In this document: positions 1 through 6,878 of the stretch, piece after piece
Numbering within the stretch: position 1 is the stretch's first letter
How the letters are laid out: the number at the start of each line of letters is the position of its first letter
Source of the DNA: Deltaproteobacteria bacterium
Lineage (GTDB): Bacteria; Desulfobacterota; Desulfuromonadia; Geobacterales; Pseudopelobacteraceae
Assembly (NCBI GenBank): GCA_030654645.1
Contig: JAURXC010000361.1
Span: 1 to 16,728 of the forward strand
Direction: 5' to 3'
Length of the DNA stretch: 16,728 nucleotides
Program-made: the position numbers and the translations under genes
Notes under the pieces: model-generated
Told to the model about the DNA's origin: nothing
Database searches by the model: none
The model's input: the letters and a program-made list of their open reading frames with translations, nothing else

Positions 1-474
1 GTGATTCTTCGCGAAATAGAAACCTATATGCCTTCCCTGTACGCTTCCCTGATGAGGATAGCTTTCAATGACGATGTCTGGGCACTTTCCGATCTCGAAG
101 AGCAGATCGGGAATATATATCTGGAGGTTGAGAGTGTTTCCATTGACTATGGTGTCATGGAAAAGTCTTCCAATGTTCAGGTTATCCCGGTTGAAATGGG
201 CTGGAGCGACGTGGGGAGTTGGAGCGCACTGCCGGAAGTCGTGGAGCCTGATGCTGACGGGACGATCTGCATCAACTCCGCCGCCCATATTCCGGTGGAT
301 TCATCGGGCTGCCTGATCTATGCTGATGGCAGGATGGTTGCCACCGTGGGCATGCACAACGTGGTTATCGTCTCAACCCCGGACGCCCTGCTGGTCTGTG
401 ATCGAAGCCGCTGCCAGGATGTCAAGAAGGTGGTTGAGTTGCTGGAAGCAAACGGACAGGCAGCCTGTCTGTAA
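1..474 (+). CDS. Mannose-1-phosphate guanylyltransferase, C-terminal part (cut by window edge)
   Basis: This is the 3' end of a nucleotidyltransferase that makes GDP-mannose from GTP and mannose-1-phosphate in the cytoplasm, feeding polysaccharide or LPS synthesis. About 157 residues are visible, and the frame is open to the left edge, so the true start lies outside the window. Family hallmarks seen are SIDYGVMEKS (about residues 47-56), which belongs to the sugar-phosphate and metal site region, and GWSDVGSW (about 67-74). A left-handed beta-helix-like tail follows, ending in VKKVVELLEANG. The protein stops there and carries no C-terminal cupin (phosphomannose isomerase) domain, so it is the short single-domain form of roughly 350 residues rather than the ManC/AlgA bifunctional form. 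The histidine kinase gene begins 14 nt after the stop. The family call is firm, but which polysaccharide it serves cannot be told from here. Confidence 0.9.
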   Translation: MILREIETYMPSLYASLMRIAFNDDVWALSDLEEQIGNIYLEVESVSIDYGVMEKSSNVQVIPVEMGWSDVGSWSALPEVVEPDADGTICINSAAHIPVDSSGCLIYADGRMVATVGMHNVVIVSTPDALLVCDRSRCQDVKKVVELLEANGQAACL

Positions 475-488
475 GGGGAAAAGTATTG

Positions 489-1646
489 ATGGGATCCTTG
501 GGTGATATGTTTTATACGGAGTTTGCGCCGGCTGTACGCGCTTCCACGGTTGAGCTGCAAAGCCAGAGGGATTCCATCCGGTTGGAAGAGTTGCTGGATG
601 CGTTGATGCAGGCCTTGCCCGGCTATGTGATGCTGATCAACAAACAGCGGCAGATTGTGGCGGTCAATCCGGCCATGCTTTGCGTAACCGGGGTCGCTGA
701 CACGGCCGAACTGGTCGGTCTGCGACCGGGCGAGGCGCTAAACTGCATCCACTCCGAAGATGCCCCGAATGGCTGCGGGACCAGCGAACATTGCTCGGTA
801 TGCGGAGCCGTACTGGCGATACTGGAGAGTCAGCAGACCTCCGCTCAGGCCAGTCATGAATGCCATATTGCTTTCAAGGGAAACGAACAGCGTGTAATCG
901 ACCTGAAGGTCTATGCCACTTCGATTGTTATCAGGGGCGAACAATTCACCGTTCTTGCCCTTCAGGATATCAGCGGCGAAAAACGGCGGGACGTGCTGGA
1001 GCGGACTTTTTTTCACGATGTGCTGAATACGGCGGGGGGGATTCACGGGCTGGCTACCCTGCTTGTCGAACACAAGAACGTTCCGTCACATGTCGAGGAT
1101 GAATACAAGAACTGGCTGGTGGAGATGTCCGGAAACCTGGTGGAGGAGATTCACCATCAACGCAAGCTGATGATGGCGGAGCGGGGTGAGTTCCAGCCGC
1201 AGATCGTGCCGGTTGCGTTTCGTGACTTGTTGGAAGAGGTACACAAGCTGTACCGGCACCACGACAGGACACCCGGCCGGGAGCTGGTGCTGGCGGATGT
1301 ACCGGACTGTACCTTGTTGACCGACCGCCTGGTGCTGCGTCGCAGTATCGGCAACATGGTGATCAACGCCCTGGAGGCGACGCCCATCGGGGGTACGGTA
1401 ACCATCCATGCCACTAAATCATCCTCAGTTGTTTCCATTAATGTCCACAACGTTGGAGTAATGCCTCGCGAGGTTCAGCTGCAGTTATTCCTGCGTTCCT
1501 TCAGTACCAAGTCCAATGTCGGCCGTGGTATCGGCACGTATAGCATGAAACTTTTTTGTGAGCGCTATCTGAACGGGAAAGTCTATTACAGAAGCACGGC
1601 TGATGAAGGAACTGTTTTTACGATAGAATTGCCTTGTAATCCCTGA
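489..1646 (+). CDS. Soluble PAS-domain sensor histidine kinase with four-Cys PAS insert
   Basis: This is a cytoplasmic two-component kinase of 385 residues with no membrane segment. The PAS domain spans about residues 30-165 and contains an unusual cysteine cluster (C86, C96, C102, C105, in a GCGTSEHCSVCGAV context) that could bind metal or sense redox; this is inference. The H-box is FFHDVLNTAGG with H176 as phosphoacceptor. The ATPase domain has an N-box around N293 (NMVINALEA), an F-box-like RSFSTK (about 337-342) and a glycine lid GRGIGTYSMKLF (about 346-357). The usual DxGxG of the G1 box is replaced by HNVGVMP (about 320-326), with Asn in place of Asp. I chose ATG 489 because AAGGGGAA lies 8 nt upstream; an in-frame TTG at 486 and an ATG at 507 are alternatives. 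No response regulator is adjacent, so its partner is unknown. The next gene is the biotin operon. Confidence 0.9.
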   Translation: MGSLGDMFYTEFAPAVRASTVELQSQRDSIRLEELLDALMQALPGYVMLINKQRQIVAVNPAMLCVTGVADTAELVGLRPGEALNCIHSEDAPNGCGTSEHCSVCGAVLAILESQQTSAQASHECHIAFKGNEQRVIDLKVYATSIVIRGEQFTVLALQDISGEKRRDVLERTFFHDVLNTAGGIHGLATLLVEHKNVPSHVEDEYKNWLVEMSGNLVEEIHHQRKLMMAERGEFQPQIVPVAFRDLLEEVHKLYRHHDRTPGRELVLADVPDCTLLTDRLVLRRSIGNMVINALEATPIGGTVTIHATKSSSVVSINVHNVGVMPREVQLQLFLRSFSTKSNVGRGIGTYSMKLFCERYLNGKVYYRSTADEGTVFTIELPCNP

Positions 1647-1662
1647 TATTTTTTTAGGCAGA

Positions 1663-1695
1663 TTGTCAACCTCTGTGGCTTTGCAAGGTTGACTA
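1663..1695 (+). promoter_or_regulatory. Probable BirA (biotin repressor) operator upstream of bioF
   Basis: TTGTCAACC (1663-1671) and GGTTGACTA (1687-1695) form an inverted repeat with 8 of 9 positions complementary and a 15-nt spacer. This matches the known BirA box layout (TTGTAAACC and GGTTTACAA arms separated by about 14-16 nt), with C/G in place of A/T at the fifth arm position. The site ends 13 nt before the bioF GTG codon. It is the only evident regulatory signal in the 62-nt gap. I could not place convincing -35 and -10 boxes, so the exact way it would block transcription is unclear. Confidence 0.8.
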
Positions 1696-1708
1696 CTTCG
1701 AGGGCCAT

Positions 1709-2884
1709 GTGAGTAGAACGATACAGGATGAATTGCAGGAGATCGCCAATAGCGGACTTTTCAGGTCAACCCGTCTGATTTCCGGCCGGCAATCTGCCCG
1801 GATCAGCCATGATGGACGTGAGCTGTTGATGCTCTGTTCAAACAATTACCTGGGGCTGGCGGATCATCCGGCGCTTGCCAGGGCAGCCATAAACGCGGCC
1901 GAAATTTACGGAACCTCCAGTGGCGCTTCGCGGCTGGTTTCCGGCACCATGGAACTCCATGAGCTGCTGGAAAGCGCGGTGGCGGGGTTCAAACGGAGCG
2001 AAGCCGCCTTGGTGCTCAACAGCGGGCACGCCGCCAATACCGGCATAATTCCGGCCCTTGTCAGGCGTGGTGACGTTGTCTTTTCAGACCGGCTCAACCA
2101 TGCCAGCATCGTGGACGGCATTCTGTTGTCCGGGGCTCGACTGGTGCGCTATCCGCATAACGACCATTCGCGGTTGTCACGGTTGCTGGACAAGCATCGC
2201 GGCAAGGGGCGCGCCCTGATCGTGACCGATGGCGTTTTCAGCATGGACGGCGACATGGCGCCCCTGGTAGAACTGGTTGCACTCAAGAAGGCACATGATG
2301 CCCTGTTGATGGTTGACGATGCGCACGGCAGCGGTGTTATCGGAAGCCAGGGCAGGGGATGTGCCGAGCTTCTGGGGGTTGCAGATGACGTCGATATAAA
2401 GATGGGCACATTCGGCAAGGCGTTGGGCAGTTTTGGGGCCTATGCCGCCGTCACGTCCGAGATGAGGGATCTGCTTGTCAACCGCTGCCGCAGTTTCATC
2501 TTCTCAACCTCGCTTCCCCCGGCGGTATTGGCGGCATCAATGGCAGCCCTGGAACTGGTCCAGTCCAGGGAGGGTGATCTGCTTCGCGAGAGAATCCATG
2601 CCAACGCCGATTTTTTCCGCCGCGGTCTGGTTGAGGCCGGTTTTGAAGTCCCGAGCGGTTCGACCCAGATCATTCCGCTGATAACAGGAGATTCCGAAAC
2701 CACGATGCGTTTCTCTGAGGCTCTGCTTGCCGAGGGCATCTTTGCCCAAGGCATCCGTCCTCCGACGGTGCCTGTCGGGTCCGGGCGGATCCGCTTTACC
2801 GTTATGGCAACACACGCTCTTGAAGATCTGGCATGGGCGGTCGGTCGCATCAAGGAAATCGGCATCAGGTTGGGAGTCGTCTGA
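1709..2884 (+). CDS. bioF: 8-amino-7-oxononanoate synthase (KAPA synthase)
   Basis: BioF is the PLP-dependent alpha-oxoamine synthase that condenses pimeloyl-ACP with L-alanine to give KAPA, the first ring-building step of biotin synthesis. The 391-residue length is typical of the family. Signature stretches are SNNYLGLADHP (about 44-54), GSGASRLVSGT-like SSGASRLVSGT (70-80), NHAS with H131 (stacks on PLP in the family), DGVFSMDGD (174-182), VDDAHGSG with D203 and H206, and TFGKALG with K237 as the Schiff-base lysine. It starts at GTG 1709 after a GAGGG at 1700-1704; the ATG at 1707 is immediately followed by a stop. Its TGA overlaps the ATG of the next gene by one base, so translation is probably coupled. 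The BirA-like operator just upstream suggests biotin-responsive repression. Confidence 0.96.
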   Translation: MSRTIQDELQEIANSGLFRSTRLISGRQSARISHDGRELLMLCSNNYLGLADHPALARAAINAAEIYGTSSGASRLVSGTMELHELLESAVAGFKRSEAALVLNSGHAANTGIIPALVRRGDVVFSDRLNHASIVDGILLSGARLVRYPHNDHSRLSRLLDKHRGKGRALIVTDGVFSMDGDMAPLVELVALKKAHDALLMVDDAHGSGVIGSQGRGCAELLGVADDVDIKMGTFGKALGSFGAYAAVTSEMRDLLVNRCRSFIFSTSLPPAVLAASMAALELVQSREGDLLRERIHANADFFRRGLVEAGFEVPSGSTQIIPLITGDSETTMRFSEALLAEGIFAQGIRPPTVPVGSGRIRFTVMATHALEDLAWAVGRIKEIGIRLGVV

Positions 2885-3711
2885 TGCCCTGGTTTGAAAA
2901 TCGTTTGGGAGAAAAGTTGTGGTACGAAGATGCCGGTTGCGGGGTTCCGCTGCTCTTTTTGCACGGCTGGTGCATGTCATCGGTGGTTTGGAAGCGACAG
3001 TTCGGCGAACTTGCAGATACTTTCAGGCTTGTGGCACCGGATCTGCGGGGGCATGGGAAATCGCGTGGCGCATCCGGACAACTGGATTTCGTTCGTTTTG
3101 CCGCTGACCTGGCCGATCTCATTAACCATCTGAATCTGTCTCGGCTAGTGCTGGTTGGCTGGTCGATGGGAGCCCAGATCGCTCTGCAGTCATATCGGCA
3201 GTTACATGACAGGCTGGCCGGACTGGTGCTGGTCTCCGCCACGCCGTGCTTCACGGCCAGGGATGATTTTCCGTTCGGTCTGCCCCGCAAGGAAGCTGCT
3301 GGAATGCACCTTAAAGTCGAGCGAAATATCCAGCGGGCGCTGGAAGGTTTTCACGGCCGCATGTTTGCCGATGGCGAGATTGAGGATCAGCAGGAGGCGC
3401 TGCAAATCAAGTATCTGCTTGATTCGGTGGTCCCGCCCGATACCACCGCGGCTATTGACGCGCTGGACTCTCTTGCTGGTGCGGACATGCGACCGCTTTT
3501 GACGGATATTTCGGCGCCGGTTCTGATCCTGAATGGAGACAGGGATATCATCTGCCTGCCGCAGGCGTCCGACTATCTGGCCAAACATATCAAATCATCC
3601 TGCCTGAGGGTTTTTACCGGCTGCGGCCATGCTTTTTTTCTTACCCGGGCCGAACAATTCAATAATGAAATCATCGAGTATGCTGGGAGAGTCTGTGATC
3701 GTAATGCCTGA
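2884..3711 (+). CDS. bioH: Alpha/beta hydrolase, probable pimeloyl-ACP methyl ester esterase (BioH-type)
   Basis: This is a 275-residue cytoplasmic alpha/beta hydrolase. The oxyanion-hole region LFLHGWC lies at about 24-30, the nucleophile elbow GWSMG places S94 as nucleophile, D221 in NGDRD is the likely acid, and H249 in GCGHAFF is the catalytic histidine. In the biotin pathway BioH removes the methyl group that BioC adds, releasing pimeloyl-ACP for BioF. The sequence fits the hydrolase fold, and the position between bioF and bioC gives the specific role, so the BioH name is partly inference from context. The start at ATG 2884 overlaps the bioF stop (TGATG) and has TTGGGAG 8 nt upstream. 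An in-frame upstream ATG at 2833 lies inside bioF and is unlikely. The stop overlaps the start of bioC. Confidence 0.85.
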   Translation: MPWFENRLGEKLWYEDAGCGVPLLFLHGWCMSSVVWKRQFGELADTFRLVAPDLRGHGKSRGASGQLDFVRFAADLADLINHLNLSRLVLVGWSMGAQIALQSYRQLHDRLAGLVLVSATPCFTARDDFPFGLPRKEAAGMHLKVERNIQRALEGFHGRMFADGEIEDQQEALQIKYLLDSVVPPDTTAAIDALDSLAGADMRPLLTDISAPVLILNGDRDIICLPQASDYLAKHIKSSCLRVFTGCGHAFFLTRAEQFNNEIIEYAGRVCDRNA

Positions 3712-4519
3712 ATCAAAAAAAATTGCAGCAGCTTTTCATCAGAGAGCGGCTGATTATGACAAGCACATAGCTGTTCAGAAGAGAGTTGTCGAGAATCTTG
3801 TCAGGGACTTGCAGTCCCATAAGGAATTGTTGCCAGGGAACATCCTCGACGTTGGTTCAGGCACCGGTTCACTGTTGAGCCGATTGAGCTCGATCTGGCC
3901 GGAAGCGTCACTGTGCGGTGTGGACCTGGCCCATAACATGTGCCTGCGTTTGGCCGCCAGGTTGGGAGATACTTGCCTGGTGTTGAATGGTAATGCCGAA
4001 CAGCTGCCTTTGAAATCCGGTACATACGATCTGGTTGTGTCTACATCGGCCTTGCAGTGGACTGCCGACCTGTCGCTTGCCCTGCACGAGTTGCGGCGGG
4101 TGATGAAACCGGGCGCATCACTCTCCCTTGCTTTTTTCTGCGAAGGAACTCTGTGCGAGTTGCAAAGATGCATTCGTGAGGCGGTGGCAACTGTTTGCAA
4201 CAGCAGGAGTCATGCTGAACGACTACATGAGTTCAGGAGCGTAGAGGAAGTCGAGGCGATTCTTTCCGGAATGGATTTTGAGAGAGTTGTCATCAACTGT
4301 GAAACCGAGACTGACTGGTATGATGATCTTCAGTCGCTGTTGCGATCCATCAGGAACATAGGTGCCGGAACGGTTTCGGGAGGTACGGCGGGAGGATTGG
4401 CATGGCGGGGTATCATAAAAGAAACATCCCGGCTATACCGGGATTATTATGGTGAAAACGGCAGAATTCCTGTTACTTACAAGGTGCTGTATCTGAAGGC
4501 TGATCTTGCTATGTTATAG
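3695..4519 (+). CDS. bioC: Malonyl-[ACP] O-methyltransferase
   Basis: BioC methylates the free carboxyl of malonyl-ACP with SAM, disguising it so that fatty acid synthesis can extend it to pimeloyl-ACP methyl ester. The class I methyltransferase signs are LDVGSGTG (51-58), the acidic residue D77 after the second strand in CGVDLAHNM, and AEQLPLKSGTYDLVVSTSALQW (from 101), where ALQW is characteristic of BioC. GTLCEL (151-156) and the C-terminal GIPxTYxVLY-like RIPVTYKVLYL also fit. The length of 274 residues is normal. I chose GTG 3695 because GGGAG (3685-3689) sits 5 nt upstream; ATG 3704 is the alternative and lacks a well-spaced ribosome site. The gene overlaps the end of bioH by 17 nt and converges with arsR, overlapping it by 6 nt. 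Confidence 0.92.
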   Translation: MIVMPESKKIAAAFHQRAADYDKHIAVQKRVVENLVRDLQSHKELLPGNILDVGSGTGSLLSRLSSIWPEASLCGVDLAHNMCLRLAARLGDTCLVLNGNAEQLPLKSGTYDLVVSTSALQWTADLSLALHELRRVMKPGASLSLAFFCEGTLCELQRCIREAVATVCNSRSHAERLHEFRSVEEVEAILSGMDFERVVINCETETDWYDDLQSLLRSIRNIGAGTVSGGTAGGLAWRGIIKETSRLYRDYYGENGRIPVTYKVLYLKADLAML

Positions 4520-4786
4520 GGATTCAATGATTTTTTTGGCCAGAGGATCGATTACGCTGTAGTGAACCTCAACACCCTCACGTTTTCCTTCGATGATGCC
4601 CTTGTGTTTCAGAAGCGCGAGGTGCTGCGATACTGTTGCCTGTGGAAGTCCGAGACACTCCCAGATATGTTTTACATTACACTCATGTGTGCAGAGACCG
4701 GCCACAATCTTGAGGCGCACCGGATGGCCCAGTACCTTGAGTATTTCTGATTCTGCTTTGAACTGCTTGCTTTTATCGAATTCCAT
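4514..4786 (-). CDS. ArsR-family winged-helix repressor with three N-terminal-half cysteines
   Basis: This is a 90-residue ArsR/SmtB-type transcription factor. The core LKVLGHPVRLKIVAGL (16-31) is followed by the recognition region GLPQATVSQHLALLKHKGIIEGKREGVEVHYSV (46-78), the usual helix-turn-helix plus wing. Cysteines occur at 32, 36 and 44 (LCTHECNV and WECLGL). These lie where metal- or thiol-sensing ArsR proteins carry their alpha3 ligands, but the classical ELCVCDL motif is absent, so the inducer cannot be named. The ATG is fixed by TTGGAG 8 nt upstream (minus strand). It has its own promoter with an overlapping palindrome, consistent with autoregulation. The ABC ATPase genes end 106 bp upstream in the same direction. 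The stop overlaps the end of convergent bioC. Confidence 0.9.
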   Translation of the reverse strand: MEFDKSKQFKAESEILKVLGHPVRLKIVAGLCTHECNVKHIWECLGLPQATVSQHLALLKHKGIIEGKREGVEVHYSVIDPLAKKIIESL

Positions 4787-4810
4787 TCGCCAGACTCCAA
4801 GTTAATTTTT

Positions 4811-4832
4811 TAATATCATATATATGGAATTA
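4811..4832. promoter_or_regulatory. Palindromic operator candidate for ArsR-type repressor
   Basis: This is a 22-bp imperfect palindrome in which 9 of 11 base pairs are symmetric. The core CATATATATG is perfect and the outer arms are TAAT and ATTA. It covers the -10 box and part of the spacer of the arsR promoter. AT-rich interrupted palindromes near the promoter are typical of ArsR-family autorepression, so self-regulation is inferred. Confidence 0.55.
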
Positions 4833-4843
4833 TGTTTAGTCAA
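4815..4843 (-). promoter_or_regulatory. Sigma-70-type promoter of arsR
   Basis: On the minus strand TTGACT (4843-4838) and TATGAT (4820-4815) are separated by exactly 17 nt, each with one mismatch to consensus. The predicted start falls near 4808, leaving a leader of about 20 nt that contains the ribosome site TTGGAG. This is the best promoter match noticed in the window. Confidence 0.7.
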
Positions 4844-4892
4844 TGATAAAATCAGATTAACTAACAATGTTATAAAATTGCGTAAATCAGGT

Positions 4893-5867
4893 TCAGCCGT
4901 ATAATTGTTTGCTCAGATGGCAGGCAGCGCTATGATCGGTAGAATGTTCGGACAGCGGAGGCACCTCATGTCTGCAGATCTCGATTGCATGGCGGCAGCG
5001 CGGGTGGAAGCGGCATCCTGACGGTATTGCCACCGGTGATGGCAGGTCATCGTTAAGCAGTCTGACACCAGGTTTTTGCCTGTTGCCAAGACCGGGAATG
5101 GCGGACAGCAACGCTTCAGTGTAGGGATGACGACAGCGCAGGAACAGGTCGGCGGCTGGAGCGTTCTCAACCACGATTCCTAGGTACATGATGATGATTC
5201 TGCTGCAGAGGTGCCTCAAAACCATCAGGTTGTGAGAAATGATCATCATTGTCAGGTTGTAATCGTTCTTCATCTGCAACAGGAGATTGATGATCTGGGC
5301 TTGAATGGATATGTCGAGTGAGGAGACCGGTTCATCGGCTATCAGGATTTCCGGATTTGCGGCCAAAGCGCGGGCGATGCCGATTCGCTGGCGCTGTCCG
5401 CCTGAAAACTCGTCCGGAAACCGGTTCCTGAAATCCGCATCGAGTCCGACTGCGTTCATGATCCTTATCAGTTCCTGATGCCGGCGATCGGCAGGCATTC
5501 CGGCGATGCAGAGAGGTTCGGAAATACTGTCCCCGATTCTCATGCGAGGATTCAGAGATGAGAACGGATCCTGGAATATCATCTGGACGGAGCGCCGGAA
5601 GAGCAACTGTTTGTCTCTCGGCAATTCGTTTAGTGACGTACCTTTGTAAGCCACGACTCCAAGGTCCGGTTGCATCAGCCCTGCCATGATCTTGGCCAGA
5701 GTTGACTTTCCGCACCCCGATTCTCCGGCGATTCCCAGCGATTCACCACTTGCCAACTGCAGGGTGACGTCGTCCAGGGCGGTCAGGATCTTGGCCTGGT
5801 GGCGACTTGATGATAACCTGAATGTCTTCGACACTCCTGTGCCGGTCAGGATCAAGGGCTCATTCAT
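4893..5867 (-). CDS. Oligopeptide/dipeptide ABC transporter ATPase (OppF/DppF-type)
   Basis: This 324-residue cytoplasmic ATPase is one of two that drive peptide-type (or nickel-type) ABC importers. Walker A is GESGCGKST (48-56), the Q-loop is around Q99 (IFQDPFSSLNP), the signature is FSGGQRQRIGIARAL (154-168), Walker B is ILIADEP (174-180), the D-loop is SSLD and the switch histidine is H212 (ISHNL; relatives usually have ISHDL). The C-terminal oligopeptide-type extension has HPYTEALLSAIP (247-258) and a four-cysteine cluster at 285, 291, 298 and 316, which in DppD-type relatives has been linked to an iron-sulfur cluster. The start overlaps the stop of the upstream OppD-like gene (ATGA), implying coupled translation. 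No permease or substrate-binding gene lies next to it. Confidence 0.9.
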   Translation of the reverse strand: MNEPLILTGTGVSKTFRLSSSRHQAKILTALDDVTLQLASGESLGIAGESGCGKSTLAKIMAGLMQPDLGVVAYKGTSLNELPRDKQLLFRRSVQMIFQDPFSSLNPRMRIGDSISEPLCIAGMPADRRHQELIRIMNAVGLDADFRNRFPDEFSGGQRQRIGIARALAANPEILIADEPVSSLDISIQAQIINLLLQMKNDYNLTMMIISHNLMVLRHLCSRIIIMYLGIVVENAPAADLFLRCRHPYTEALLSAIPGLGNRQKPGVRLLNDDLPSPVAIPSGCRFHPRCRHAIEICRHEVPPLSEHSTDHSAACHLSKQLYG

Positions 5868-6826
5868 AGAGGTTTCCGGCAGCGTACCAGATGTGACGGG
5901 GATATTTCACAGAGTTCCTGTGGTCCGGACAGACACTCTCCATCGGCAAACTGGCAGCGCGTCGCATAGGCGCATCCCGAACGCGGCGATGATCCCAAGT
6001 CTGTGCGGACCGTGATTATATTCAGTGGCTTTCCCGGTTCGGCGTACTGGGGGAGTGAGGCCAGAAGAGCCCTGGTATAGGGATGACGCGGCTCGGACAA
6101 CAGCATGCCGGTCGGCGCGGACTCGACTATCTGGCCGGAATACATCACCGCGGTATGATCTGAACGTTCGGCAACAATCCCAAGGTCATGCGTGATCAGC
6201 AACATGCCGAGTCCGGTGTCCACTCTCAGGCTGTCCAGGAGTTCCAGGATCTGGGCCTGAATGGTTACATCCAGCGCAGTGGTAGGTTCATCCGCAATCA
6301 GCAATGCCGGATGACATGCCAGTGCCATTGCAATCATCACTCTCTGGCGCATGCCGCCACTCAATTGATGGGGATAGTCCCGCATCCGATCGCCGGCGGA
6401 AGTAATGCCGACCTTTTTAAGCAACTCTACACCCTGTTGATCAGCTTCTCGTCTGGAAATCCTGTTGTGCAGAAGCAGCGGTTCCGTAATCTGGTCGCCG
6501 ATTCTCAGAACCGGATTCAGCGACGTCATCGGTTCCTGGAAAATCATTGAAATGCGGCGCCCACGAACCGAGCGCATGGCTTCTTCCGACAGACCGGCCA
6601 GATCCTGTCCTTCAAATAGAATCTCGCCCGCGCTTACCATACCCGGTGGGGGGACAAGACGCATGATCGAGAATGCCGTCATCGATTTGCCTGAACCGGA
6701 TTCACCCACAAGAGCAAGCACCGATCCTTTGTCCAATGCCAGGCTGACACCGCTGACAGCTTCGACAACACCATGGGCGGACGGAAAAGATACATGCAGA
6801 TCTTTGATGGTCAGCAGGTTGGACAC
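5864..6826 (-). CDS. Oligopeptide/dipeptide ABC transporter ATPase (OppD/DppD-type)
   Basis: This is the 320-residue partner ATPase of the OppF-like protein. Walker A is GESGSGKSM (41-49), with Met replacing the usual Thr after Ser. The Q-loop is IFQEPMTSLNP (95-105), the signature is LSGGMRQRVMIAMAL (155-169), Walker B is LLIADEP (175-181), the D-loop is TALD and the switch is ITHDL with H213. The oligopeptide-type C-terminus HPYTRALLASLP (248-259) is followed by cysteines 285, 291, 298, 306 and 316. Start GTG 6826 gives the standard N-terminus SNLLTIKDLHVSF; the ribosome site (GTGAG, about 6 nt upstream) is weak. It lies 52 nt downstream of the HD-GYP gene and probably shares its transcript. 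The transported substrate cannot be told from ATPases alone. Confidence 0.9.
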   Translation of the reverse strand: MSNLLTIKDLHVSFPSAHGVVEAVSGVSLALDKGSVLALVGESGSGKSMTAFSIMRLVPPPGMVSAGEILFEGQDLAGLSEEAMRSVRGRRISMIFQEPMTSLNPVLRIGDQITEPLLLHNRISRREADQQGVELLKKVGITSAGDRMRDYPHQLSGGMRQRVMIAMALACHPALLIADEPTTALDVTIQAQILELLDSLRVDTGLGMLLITHDLGIVAERSDHTAVMYSGQIVESAPTGMLLSEPRHPYTRALLASLPQYAEPGKPLNIITVRTDLGSSPRSGCAYATRCQFADGECLSGPQELCEISPSHLVRCRKPL

Positions 6827-6878
6827 GGATTACTCACAAAAGGGAATGTTATTCGTGTTATGCGGTCGGCATCGAGAT

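Noticed and set aside
2833..2883. Earlier ATG start for the BioH-type protein
   Set aside because: It lies inside bioF, adds a non-conserved segment, and ATG 2884 has a well-spaced ribosome site and matches the usual N-terminus.
4529..4536. T-run after bioC as an intrinsic terminator
   Set aside because: No stable hairpin precedes it, and it lies within the arsR coding end.
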